Source of the DNA: Primula veris
Taxonomy: Eukaryota > Streptophyta > Magnoliopsida > Ericales > Primulaceae
NCBI GenBank assembly: GCA_963682055.1
Contig: OY821746.1
Span: forward strand, 26,044,481-26,108,480
Reading direction: 5' to 3'
Length of the DNA stretch: 64,000 nt
This document shows, piece after piece, positions 1-10,919 of this stretch; position 1 is the stretch's first letter, and the number at the start of each line of letters is the position of its first letter. Position numbers and translations under genes: made by a program. The notes beneath the pieces were generated by a model. That model was given only the letters and a program-made list of their open reading frames with translations. It had not been told where the DNA came from and searched no databases.

Positions 1-775
1 TCATTGCCAGCTGCGATGTAGTCAGTGTTCTAAAAGACGCAAGTTGCATTTTAGGGCGAATTCTGTTTAATCACCGCATAATATGTTTAATCCCGCTTAA
101 TTTCTTAACTTTTTAGGTTTCGACCATAGTTACCAAGTCGGGAAGCGAAAGAAGAAAACGATACGGGAAACAGAAACAAGAAACGCATATTAAATTTAAT
201 GAAAAACGGAAAACACCGCTATAATTGAAAAATGATAATATAATATGTAGGGAATATTTATGAAATACTCTCAATTTTATAAATAATACAATGAACAACT
301 AGTGAAATTCTCATGGTTTAATAGATAATTTATCAAAATAAGTTACATATGTTATTTTATTAATTTGATTTCGTCATATTTTAAATGCATTTTTCGACTT
401 TTATTCAAAAATAAGTATGTTACAAGTTTCCAGAATGTTTTATTAAGCTTTTCGATAAGTATAATTTAAGATTATAAAAATGTTTCGCTTAATTTTCCGA
501 AACGTCTCAGAGACGATTCCCCTAAAATTCTAAAATAATATCGTACATGTTTTCCAAACGCATTTACGAAGAAACGCGATACGTATGCTAAACAAAGTTT
601 ACGTCTCGTCTCGACTTTTAGAGGGAGGGAATGTATGTAGGATTAAATCTTCACATCCAATCCACATCCACACAAGAACACTAAACAAATCAAATGAAAA
701 TGAAAATAAATAAAAGACCAAAACAACACTCAAATACACACACACACACACTCTCTCTCTCTCTTCTTTTCTTCA
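1..775. other. AT-rich upstream region of PLGG1
   Basis: No coding region is recognisable here. The last 60 bases before the start codon carry a (CA)n run followed by a (CT)n pyrimidine patch (about 736-770), typical of plant core promoters and 5' leaders. The first 120 bases resemble a stretch near 1870-1980 (both contain a 'gttctaaaag' word and a 'tttaatca-c-gc' word), so both may be remnants of one dispersed repeat. Confidence 0.5.
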
Positions 776-3700
776 ATGGCGAGTTTCTCCTCACTCTCTC
801 TCTTCACTCTCTCTCCTCCCAGAAAAACACACTCTACACTCATTTCAAGTCCCATTAAAACCTCTTTTATTATCACCCACAAAACTAACTCAACACCTAT
901 AACAGTTTCAAAACCCAACCTTAAGCTATTACAAATGGGTTCTCGCAATTCTTTTTATTTACGGAGATTTACCGTGAAATCTTCTAAGGTTTCGAACGGT
1001 GGTTTCGCTTCTTCTAACAGCATTACAACTACTGTGAGCAAAAATGTTAATTGCCTTATTTCACAATAATGCATATCCTTTTTTTTTCTATTTATCTTTT
1101 GATTGTATCTACTCGTTCTCGGTTACTTCTTCAGTTGTAAAGAGTGGTATAGTAATGTTGTTTGTATTTTTAGATATATTAAGGGGAAAAAGATGTTTAC
1201 AATTCGGTTATCGTAATTCTTTTCATTTGAGGCGAGTTACGGTGAAATCTTCTACGGGTTAGGACGCTGGTTTCGCTTCTTCTAACAGCCTTACAAAAAC
1301 TGTGAGCGAACATGCAAACGGTCTTTATTGCTATGTTTGAGCTATTTTATTTAATGCCTCTTATAATGCTAATGCCTGTCTTTATATCTATATATACTAG
1401 CGAACGTGCCCACGCGATGTGTGGTGAAACGCGTGAATTTATGCAACACTATAAAAATATGTAAAAAAAGAAACAATAACAACTCCATAGTATTAATTTG
1501 AAGAATAAATCAAATTAATAAGCATTTAAAATCGAAAAATAGAATAAAAACGAGGATTGTACCTGTGAGAGAGAAGGAGAACAAATAAAAAGTTATAAAG
1601 TTTTAAAATAAAGAGAATGGAAATATGTAGTGGGCGGATATGGGCAGTTACACTACTTTTAGAATTTCAAATTTCAAATGTTTTCTCTTATTTCTTCTCT
1701 TTCCTTAATGTGTAATTTTTTAAACTATTAAGTCTTTTTTGTAAATAATTGTTTCAAGCTTCATAAGCCGTCTTCACATAAATAATAGTATGATGTATAT
1801 CTATTGATCATACATGCCAGTTATGGGTTACTCCATAATTTGTTATTATAGTAATGTTGTCGTATTGTTAGACAATGTTCTAAAAGGTGTAAGGGCGAGT
1901 TATAGGTGGAAATAGGTCGACTAGCCCCTAAGCCCTACTACTTATATTTAATCACTGCCTAATCGCTTATTCCCGCCAAATTATAATGATGTTTCCCCAC
2001 CAGTTATGTAAAATTTAAAATTTGGTGTATTTAAAAAAAAAAATGGTGGATTAATGGTTGCTAACTAGTTAATGGGCATTTAACTTTGCCAAAAAAATAA
2101 AACTAGTTAATTTGGAAATTCTGTTTGACATTACATATAAGTTTAGTTTCTATGCATATCTTCAGTGGAAATCATGCTAGACATCCGGACAATATCTCTA
2201 TAAATCAAATCCAGAAAGAACGGGATACAAGATTCTGTTCGGGTATAATGACATGACGGTGAAAATTAAGCAGTTCTTAGGATTTCATGGGTTTCTTCTT
2301 TTTTAATGGGTTGATTAGTGTTTACCAACTAGTTAATTTGGAAGTTCCATCAGGCATTACGTCCATTAGTTTCTATGTCATCACTCCTTCCTAAATATGG
2401 ACCTTTGGGGTGTGGCTAAGTTGTGATCTAACTGTCTGGTTTCCCAATCGTTCATTTTACGATGAATTTTCGTAGATTCATATTGCCCTTTTGTTAGGTG
2501 TTACTTAATTGTGAAATTGTGATGGGTTTGATTGTTTAAATTTTATGTTGTCATGCATGCAAAGCAGAAATGTAGATGGTTCGATTGTAAACAAATATTA
2601 ATCGAACAGTGTTTATTTTCCGCTCCCATATGAGGCGTTGTGCTGCTTATCGCTACCCTTTCGTCCCATGTTACTAAGTTTTAAATAGACGTGATTTGGA
2701 TTCTGTAGTGGTTTTTTATGCATGAAACAGACAATATGTTGTGGTTAAACCATTGTCAAAGCTCTGATCTTACAGTTGCATTTGACGATGTGAATTCCAA
2801 GATAACATGAGCGTTTTGTTTTATGTAATCTAAGTTTGAGTTGTTGTTTCTTTGGCTAGTTAAGTTTAGAAAGTTTGAATCCTTAGTCTGACTTGTTAAT
2901 TAGTTTTATCCGCACGTATCAGTTATCCAAGACAGTGCATCTAGCTGCATCGCTTGGGATTATTTTGGCAATGGACAATTATCTAAAAAAGGCGTTTGTA
3001 GCAGCTGCGATAAAGTTCCCCAGTGCTCTATTTGGGATGTTCTGTGTGTTCACTATTTTACTTGCTCTTGATTCAACTATCCCAGTTGCTGCAACGAGTT
3101 TGATGAACTTTTTCGAACCCGCACTTTTGTTTATACAGAGATGGCTTCCATTGTTTTATGTTCCTTCTCTGGTCGTTTTGCCGCTTGCTGTGAAAGATAT
3201 TCCAGCTGCTTCTGGCGTTAAGATCTGTTTCATCATTGGTAGGTTATCTTTTTAGTGCTTAGGTAATTCAGTTAAATTATTTTCAAATGGTCATATTGGT
3301 TATGAACTGTAGTTTTGGGAAGTGGAAACTGGTTCTTGGTTTAAAACAAAGGATTAAAGAAGCTACTTTCATCAGTGTTGAAATTATTTTCTACTATTTG
3401 GGTATAAGCTTTAAATACATCTGAATAAGTACATGATGTACATCTATATAAACACACCATATATGTATGTATGTATGAGTGTGTGTGTGTGTGTGTGTGT
3501 GTATTTATTTACTTAATTTTCTCTGGATTCGTACATAATTTGAGTCACAAAGTACATTTTTACGGATGAGACTACGTTAGGTTTTTCAGATTCCTGTACC
3601 TAGGGAATTCAGTCACATTAATGCATATTAGGTTTCATACGCTACTTTTGTTGATCTTTAAGTTTAACTACTATAGTACACTAATTTTTCATCAGCTCCC

Positions 3701-6700
3701 GATTTTATACACTAACCGATAAAAGTCGGCAATAACCTATTTTCACTTTTGTAAACTACATAGAAAATTTTCAAATAGGAAAAAAAAAATGATAGAAAGG
3801 TATATAAAAGCTGGAAAGGGGATACAATCGTGTTGAAAACATTTGATTTTCTTAATTCATTTGCACCGGCCTTCATTTGATCAGTGCCATACTGCCATCT
3901 CTAGACTTTAAGAGACTCTAAATAAAAGTACACATTATTTTTAAGAAAGAGAGGCCCTTCATTTTTTTAGCCGTCATGACTCTTTATGCAGATGCAATGA
4001 TACCAACACAAAAAATGATAGTAAAACTAAACAAATAACCAAATATATGCAGATTCTCTATTCTGCTGCAAATTACCATTAGATAATAGGTACACTTAAG
4101 TACTTAACTGATTGATTGGTTGTAAATGTAAAGAAAATTTCATTACCAATTAATTGGAGTGAATTCTTTTAGAACCAAGTTGTTTAAATGAAATCTAAGG
4201 ACAGAGAAAGAGGCGTAAGGCGCTCCATTGCTAACAGCCTAGTAAAGAAAAACTTTTTACTGTCATTATGTAAAATATAAGGGCATAACAGATATTTACA
4301 AAAAGAAAAGTGGCCCTCTACTAACTAACAACCCTTGCAATTTGATGTCTCGGTTTCCCTTGGAACCGGCTCTGCCTGTAATGTATTTCCTGTTTGGTAA
4401 ACTAAGGTACTAATTCACCAAGAAATGTAACATTGGTACACCAGTAGCTACTTTTTGTAGGTTGGTTTACAAAATTAATAAAGTCAAGGTTATATGTTGG
4501 TATAGAAAGTTGAAATTAACCCTATCTTTTAGCTCACTAAGAAAAAATGCAAATATGCCTGATACTGGTAGCTGGATTTATTAATTGATTTTGAATGAGT
4601 GATTAGCCAAATTGTGGTGTTTCAATTATTAACTCTCTTTTTTTCCGGTAAGTATTCAATCATTAACTTAGACATAGAAAATCCTTATGACCTGTGTATT
4701 AGCCTTGTGACGCTTTTTCTGTTATTGTGCAGTTGTTGGTTGGCTTGCTTCTCTATCTGTTGCTGGTTATACAGCAATTGCTGTGAGGAAAATGGTAAAA
4801 ACAGAAATGATAGCTGCTGAACCTATGTCAAAACCTTCCCCTTTTGCTTCATGGGAGTTGTATATATGGAGTTCTATTTTCGTGGCATCATTTATCACTG
4901 CACTTCTTTATCCGACGGCTCTTGGAACAAGTGCAAGGACCTGTTTGCCCTTCCTACTTGCGTCTACTGTTCTAGGCTACATGGTTGGTTCTGGGTAAAA
5001 TTACGTATTTCTTTCCAGTAGATTTTTTTTTTTTGTGATTGTAACTTTTGTACACTGTTATTAATTCTTCTTTTGAGGGTTTAAAATTTTATTATTAAAT
5101 TTCTCTTCAGCTTGCCATCTGATGTGAAAAAGGTTTTCCATCCAATAATTTGCTGTGCACTCTCTGCTGATCTAGCAGCCTTGGCTTTTGGTTATCTATC
5201 TCATTCTGGAATATACCCTGTTCTAGGTATGTGTTAAACCGATTATCTTTCCCATTCTTTAATAAATACTGATCTAAGTATATAACTGGAAGTCCAACTT
5301 TGAAAAGGCATAATTCTGTGCTCGATGGTCACTTTGAAACTATTTTTTCGACATATATATACCACAATCAGCTAAATATGGTTCGACATTTTTCTGTTGT
5401 TCTAGAAATGCAGTTTTCCTCCAAGTATAATTGTTTTGCGTAAATTTCTTCTTCTTCAGTTGTGCTATTTTATGTACTTTGGTAACAAATGTATCAGAAA
5501 ACAATTATTAAAACTGACTGATTAACATTTTAAGATTATATTCCGGGTTCTCTTGCCCTGCAATTTTTTAAACGTATATAGCCTCCTTTTCCTCTTAAGA
5601 TCATTTATGTAATTCCCCGTAAGTCATAGTGATTTCTAAATATTTTTATTCATCAAATTTGTTCTCAGGAAAGTTATTGTAGCTTAAACTTTACAGGATC
5701 GTACCTTACGAAGGTGTCGGCTAATCCTGGAGCCGGTGACATTCTTATGGGATTTCTTGGATCTGTTATCATCTCATTTGCCTTCTCTATGTTTAAACAG
5801 CGAAAGGTAACTGGACCTCTCATGCTTACTCTTAGCATTTGACTTGTTTTTATTTCTTAATCTCTGGGTTTTTTTAACAGTTATGAATGCTAGAAAGTAG
5901 AAACCATATTCAACTGACAATTTCCCTCTGTAAAGGTCCCAGGTCGTATTGATCACATACCGCCATAGACCAAGTTTTTTATCAGCGTTATTTTTGGTAG
6001 AATTGGTTCTACATAAAACACACCTTTTTTTCTGCTAATAGATTAGTACCAGATGACATATAGACCTTAAGTAGTCACTCATGCTAGTTTATGAAACGGT
6101 ATTATATAATGCACATGCAAGTCTAACAGGATAGGGATCGGTCCGGAAGAGAAAATTACATAAAACCGTCTTTTCCTTAGCATGTATTTCTCAACCGGAT
6201 AGCGATTGGCACGGGAGAGAAAATTAACATAAAAACCGTTTTTTCCTTTGGTGTCCTACTTTTGGAGGATCATTCCACTAAAAACAGGTTTCTTCTCTCA
6301 ATTGAGATAAACGATGACATTTTCTTGAAAACAATCGTGGTAAATGGCCAGAAAACATATCTGGATTTTGATATTTCTGTCCGACTTTTATGTGTTTGTT
6401 TTAATGAAATGTATGGAAAGGTTGATAATTGATAAATCAATTTATCAACTGTAATGTTGTATTGTCCATTCTTACCTGTTCCTAAGCAAGAGTTTTTTTT
6501 TCTTTTCTGTGTGTCTAATTGACACCTAGCCTTTTGCATTGTTTTCAGCTTGTGAGGAGACATGCTGCCGAGATTTTCACATCCGTAATAATTTCCACAA
6601 TTTTCTCACTGTATTCAACTGCTTTCATTGGTCGTGTTGTTGGGTTGGAGCCGTCGTTAACTGTTTCAATCCTACCCAGATGCATAACCGTGGCTTTAGC

Positions 6701-8123
6701 CCTCAGCATAGTTTCTTTCTTTGATGGTCAGTATCTAAAGTTATTTGATTGATGTAATATAATTTCACATATTTGAGGGTGAATTTCAGAATGAACTCCC
6801 ATACTTAGGGAGAAACTTCCATCTTCCCCATAGATTCAGTTGCGCCAGTCCCCATAATTTCATTAAGTTACACTGGTGGTCCCTTCTTATGGGGACCAAT
6901 AGTGCTACACATGGCCCGTTGGACAACTTGAGTAACCTAATGTAAAATGTGGGGACTATTAGTCTAACTTACTTAACCTATAGTGATCAATATTCTTTGA
7001 ACTGAAACTATAGCGACTAAGTAGAAATTCTACCTATGAGGACCATTAGTTTTGCAAATGGAACTGTGGGGATCATATTGAAATTTGATTCAGAGTATGC
7101 GGACTATTCCTGTACTTCACCATAGATTTTATGTCTAGTGACAGGCCTTTTTTATACTTCATAATTTAATTACTAATCTACTACTCCTCAAAGCACATAA
7201 TTTTGTATTTAATCCTTTATTTATTTTGTCGATGGTTTTGATCTAGGTGCAAATACATCACTTACAGCTGCTGTTGTTGTATTAACTGGTCTTGTTGGTG
7301 CGAACTTTGTGCAAACAATGTTAGATAAACTTCAGTTTCGTGATCCGATTGCTCGAGGTATCGCTACTGCATCAAGGTACGTGCAATAAGGACCAATAGT
7401 TAAAATTAGCTTAATAAGTGATTATCATTTGATGAGGTCTTGACCAAACAAGCTTTGACCACGTGAAGTGAGCTCTTTGAGTTAATTGGGAACTATAAAT
7501 TTTTACTCGTTTCACTTTAAATTTCATGTAGTTTGATTCATATGTTAGTTACACCCATTGAACCAGAGTTATCAGATGATGTGTTAGCGTTTAAGTGGTG
7601 AAAATAAAAAAATTGCCCAATTAAGGTCCATCACTGAGGCATGTTTAATGTTATTCAGGCATAACAACAACAAATAAGATTTGGTTTCCTTTTAAAAAAC
7701 ATTGGTATTTTGTATTCTTAAAGACAAAAGGTGGGTGCAGGTTAAGGTTTAAGAACATTAAAACGTGTGACGAGCCTATAAAACTTATACCAAGGTTAGT
7801 TTTGCATCCTACAGGACAGTCATGAAATTAAGTATCATACATGTGCATGTGCTCTTATATTTGTTCTTCCTGATCTAAAGCAATCTAAATATGGTAAGAA
7901 AATGTCGTAAAATTTTCCCATTATGAAATACGTAATCCGAGTAATTAGACTTGTGTTTTCCTGTTTTGTTAGTGCTCATGGATTGGGAACAGCAGCATTG
8001 TCTGCAAAAGAGCCAGAGGCTCTTCCCTTTTGTGCCATTGCCTATGCTCTTACTGGTATATTTGGTTCTCTGATTTGCTCAGTCCCAGCAGTTAGGCAAA
8101 GCTTGCTTGCAATTATTGGTTAA
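776..8123 (+). CDS. PLGG1: Plastidic glycolate/glycerate translocator 1 (PLGG1, LrgB family), 8 exons
   Basis: Exons by GT-AG boundaries with phase kept throughout: 776-1033, 2923-3238, 4733-4994, 5111-5226, 5697-5806, 6549-6726, 7247-7376, 7973-8123. Together they give 1521 nt and 506 residues, about the family length. Residues 1-80 are Ser/Thr/Lys/Arg-rich without acidic residues, as expected for a chloroplast transit peptide. The rest is a chain of hydrophobic helices with family-typical blocks such as RWLPLFYVPSLVVLPL, NPGAGDILMGFLGS, GLEPSLTVSILPRCITVALA and the C-terminal AHGLGTAALSAKEPEA. In characterised plants the family exchanges glycolate and glycerate across the inner chloroplast envelope during photorespiration; here this is by homology. 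Exon 1 ends at ACT|GTGAGC, and joining to 2923 keeps the frame. The start is the first ATG after the pyrimidine-rich leader. An AATAAA-like signal lies near 8221. Confidence 0.93.
1194..1312 (+). repeat. Degenerate duplicate of the PLGG1 exon 1 end inside intron 1
   Basis: This stretch repeats the last ~115 bases of PLGG1 exon 1 (about 925-1038) in the same orientation. Shared words include 'cgtaattctttt', 'gtgaaatcttct', 'ggtttcgcttcttctaacagc' and the donor junction 'act|gtgagc'. The copy has an in-frame stop (tag at about 1260) and other changes, so it is not a working exon. The GTGAGC donor is retained. Confidence 0.85.
3478..3502. repeat. (TG)n microsatellite in PLGG1 intron 2
   Basis: An uninterrupted alternating TG tract, preceded by short TATG repeats. 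Confidence 0.9.
6129..6248. repeat. Imperfect ~69-bp tandem duplication in PLGG1 intron 5
   Basis: Two adjacent copies begin near 6129 and 6197. Each has a 'ggatag-gat' start, then 'gagaaaatta-cataaaa-ccgt' and 'ttttcctt'. No coding signal is seen. Confidence 0.6.
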
Positions 8124-8307
8124 AGGTTAACAGAAACCTAACTTGGGGTTTTTAATGCGCTCTTTAGTCCCTTTATGAGGGCTTGATGTTGTTTATTTTG
8201 GTAAGGGCCGCGGTTGTACAAATAAAAGAACTTAATGTCAATTGAAGGTATAACTTGTACTATATTGTTATGTAAATGGACGGATTGTGATAATGTGAAC
8301 ACGCTTA

Positions 8308-8712
8308 TTTGTGAAGGGGATTTCTACCTTCTGTTACAATATATTGCCTTGACACAATACACACATTTCCACCCACCGTTAGCCTTTGCATTTTTCAACT
8401 CTTATTTTTTGCTGTTTTGTGAAGGGGATTTCTACTTTCTGTTACAATATATTGCCTTGACACGAGAAACATTTGTATGAACCTGGTCTACATTTTTTAA
8501 GGGTGTGACAACCAATAGAATAACTTAGTTTGAATTTTAAATTAAATTTAATGTAGTTATTTTTGGGTTCTCATATACCTTCTGTTACATTAAATTTAAC
8601 TCGGTCTACAATAGTGTTACTCGCCTTGACACAGTCATATTTAATACACACGATTCTACTCTGTTAGCCTTTGCATTTATCCAATTCTTATTTTTTGCTT
8701 CTGAAGCTATTT
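8308..8712 (+). repeat. Tandem repeats in the PLGG1 3' flank
   Basis: A block starting 'tgtgaaggggatttctac' and running through 'ctgttacaatatattgccttgacac' occurs at about 8310 and again 109 bases later. A third, more diverged copy at about 8579-8710 keeps 'ccttctgttaca', 'cgccttgacaca' and 'gttagcctttgcattt'. No coding content is seen. Confidence 0.8.
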
Positions 8713-10919
8713 TTGTGATTACTTTCTCTTACTTTGAGAGTCTCCAAAATTTAATCATGTTAGTTTTCTCATAAACCATAGTAGAAATCCTTCACTCTAT
8801 ATCATAACATTTCCTATCTATATTTGCCTTTTTGATCCATGTAACTAAAAGATTCCAATTGCAAAACTGCTAAGCAATCTGAAAGAAATTACAAAAACCC
8901 TCTTTGCTTTTCAATTTCACTGGACTTTTCTCGGTCAAAATATTTCTATCATAAAATATCAACACATATTTCACCACTATTCGCTTCTTCTAAATCCGAG
9001 AATCCGTCCTTAAACTCTCTTTATATATATATATATATACGTGTGTTTTTTTTTTTTTACTTCAACGTTATTGGAAGATAGTATATCATGACCTAAAGTC
9101 TTAATTTTATCGAATTCATACCAATACGTCAAAAAATTGTTAACAATTCCAATTAAGTGAGTGTTAAATTATTTGATAAATAAAATTGAAAATTTATTTT
9201 TGGCCAAACTAAAAGATAGATTGGGAACAATATCCGAGTCCTATAAAATAGCTCTTCATTTTCGGGTCCACTTCATCCCAAACCACCTCCGAGTCGAACT
9301 CCCATTTATCGTTGTATATCTCGGCGTCATCGTTTTCACTCTCGTCCCAAACCACATCAACCGCCTTTTCGTTTTCACTACTATGGTCATTGGTAGTAAA
9401 AACCCTAGTTTCTGCTTTTTTACCCTCAACCCTCATTTTTTGTTGAGTGTGGATAGGGTTTGGCTCCGGCCGCCCCCATGCGAAACTGGGCTATGGTATG
9501 GCGGTACTTGCTGCCGCCTGTCGTGGCTGTATACCCAATAGTTTCTCAATTCTTTAGGGTTAAACCTTGTTCAGATTTTGCAATGTTCATATCTGAATCT
9601 TCCGCCGCCTCGAAAAGTTCCTCCGTATTTATCGTATAAACACTAAGGAAAAAAAATTGGCCCCTTATAATCGAATGCTCTGGATAACAATTGATAGATT
9701 AACCTAGTTTATTCACAGCACAACTCAGTTGCCCCCAACTTGGTCATCTACCAATTTAAGTATGGAAATGGAGGCTGAAAGCTCTAATCTTTATTCTTGC
9801 ATAACCAAAAGAGGAAAGAGTAGAAAACTATTTAAAGGAAAATCTTACGGACACTTTCGCAATTAGAAAATAACCGGATGTTCTAGTTGCGAATAACACA
9901 ACGTAATAATGAAAAATTAAAATAGTCTAACAATTAAACAAATGAGATCGCTGACGTGGGAAGTTTGCTCGAAGTCGTCTCTTTAGACAGTTGTTAAACT
10001 CAATTTCGTTCATTTACCATTCTTGGTATGTTACATATCCAGGATTATTTACAGGTTTTCTGATTTGAGTGCAGGATTGGTAGAGGAAATGAGTAAACAG
10101 TAAATGGTGATAAAGGGGTCACCTATACGGCTATACCGCCAATAACCTCACTTCTACCGATTCTTAGGAGGAAATAAATGGATTGAAATTAATAACGAAC
10201 ACCACTTTTGTTCCATGTTATCCTATATGCAGTTGTTGCTTTTGATGTAAACATGTTAGTGTAGAGATAATCACTCTCAAATCAAAGACAAAATGTTTGG
10301 ATTGTATAAGATATGGAATCAATCCAAGATCAAGATCTACATACCAATATTATTAAGAAATGTAACACAGTTTACTATAACCATCGAGTATCTCGTCATG
10401 GAGAAACATTTTCGATTTCAAAAATAACCTCTCTCCCAAAGCCCGCTTCCTTTCTATACTAATATAGTAATATACTTATACCCTAATGCGACTTTACATC
10501 GCCTATTGGCTATACATGGTACGAAAGAAAGAAGAATTCAACCTCATTGTGAACATGATAAATCTTATAATGGCTACGCTTGCCTTTTGGTTAACTTATT
10601 AGAGTATCTTAATATCCTAAATCAAAACCTCAAAATCACCCATAGAATTATTCAATCATAGGAAAAGAAAATCTTCAAGACGATCGAAACTGCAAATTAC
10701 AGCACTAAAATATCCAGGACGAGTACACCAATTTTCGGATTCTGAACAGTTAAAGGGGGGGGGGGGGGGGGGGGACATTGCTCGATTCAATACAGCGAAT
10801 GTTGATCACTTACACGCATACAACCGAGACCACAAACTACACGTTTATAGTTCCGTAACCTTAATAATCTAATGACACCAATGCAGGAGATAGTTTAAAG
10901 CGAAACACTTGGAAATCAT
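8713..10919. other. Intergenic DNA with no recognised gene
   Basis: AT-rich sequence with an (AT)n tract near 9022-9042. Around 9420-9540 there is a short GC-richer patch, and a minus-strand open frame (9436-9209) with an acidic composition matches no family I know. No RNA gene or complete coding gene was seen. Confidence 0.5.
10755..10774 (+). repeat. Poly-G tract, 20 consecutive G
   Basis: An uninterrupted run of 20 G in otherwise AT-rich DNA. It could form stacked G-quadruplexes; the exact length may be affected by sequencing error. Confidence 0.9.

Noticed and set aside
1399..1440. A 'tactagcgaacgtgcccacgcgatgtgtgg' motif in PLGG1 intron 1 reminiscent of a Helitron or MITE end
   Set aside because: Only one end is visible; no matching terminus or hairpin-CTRR end was found, so no element is called.
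9161..9541. Overlapping open frames on both strands (126 and 75 codons)
   Set aside because: No recognised domain, no splice context, and composition could arise by chance. The minus-strand acidic peptide may be a transposase remnant but I cannot support it.
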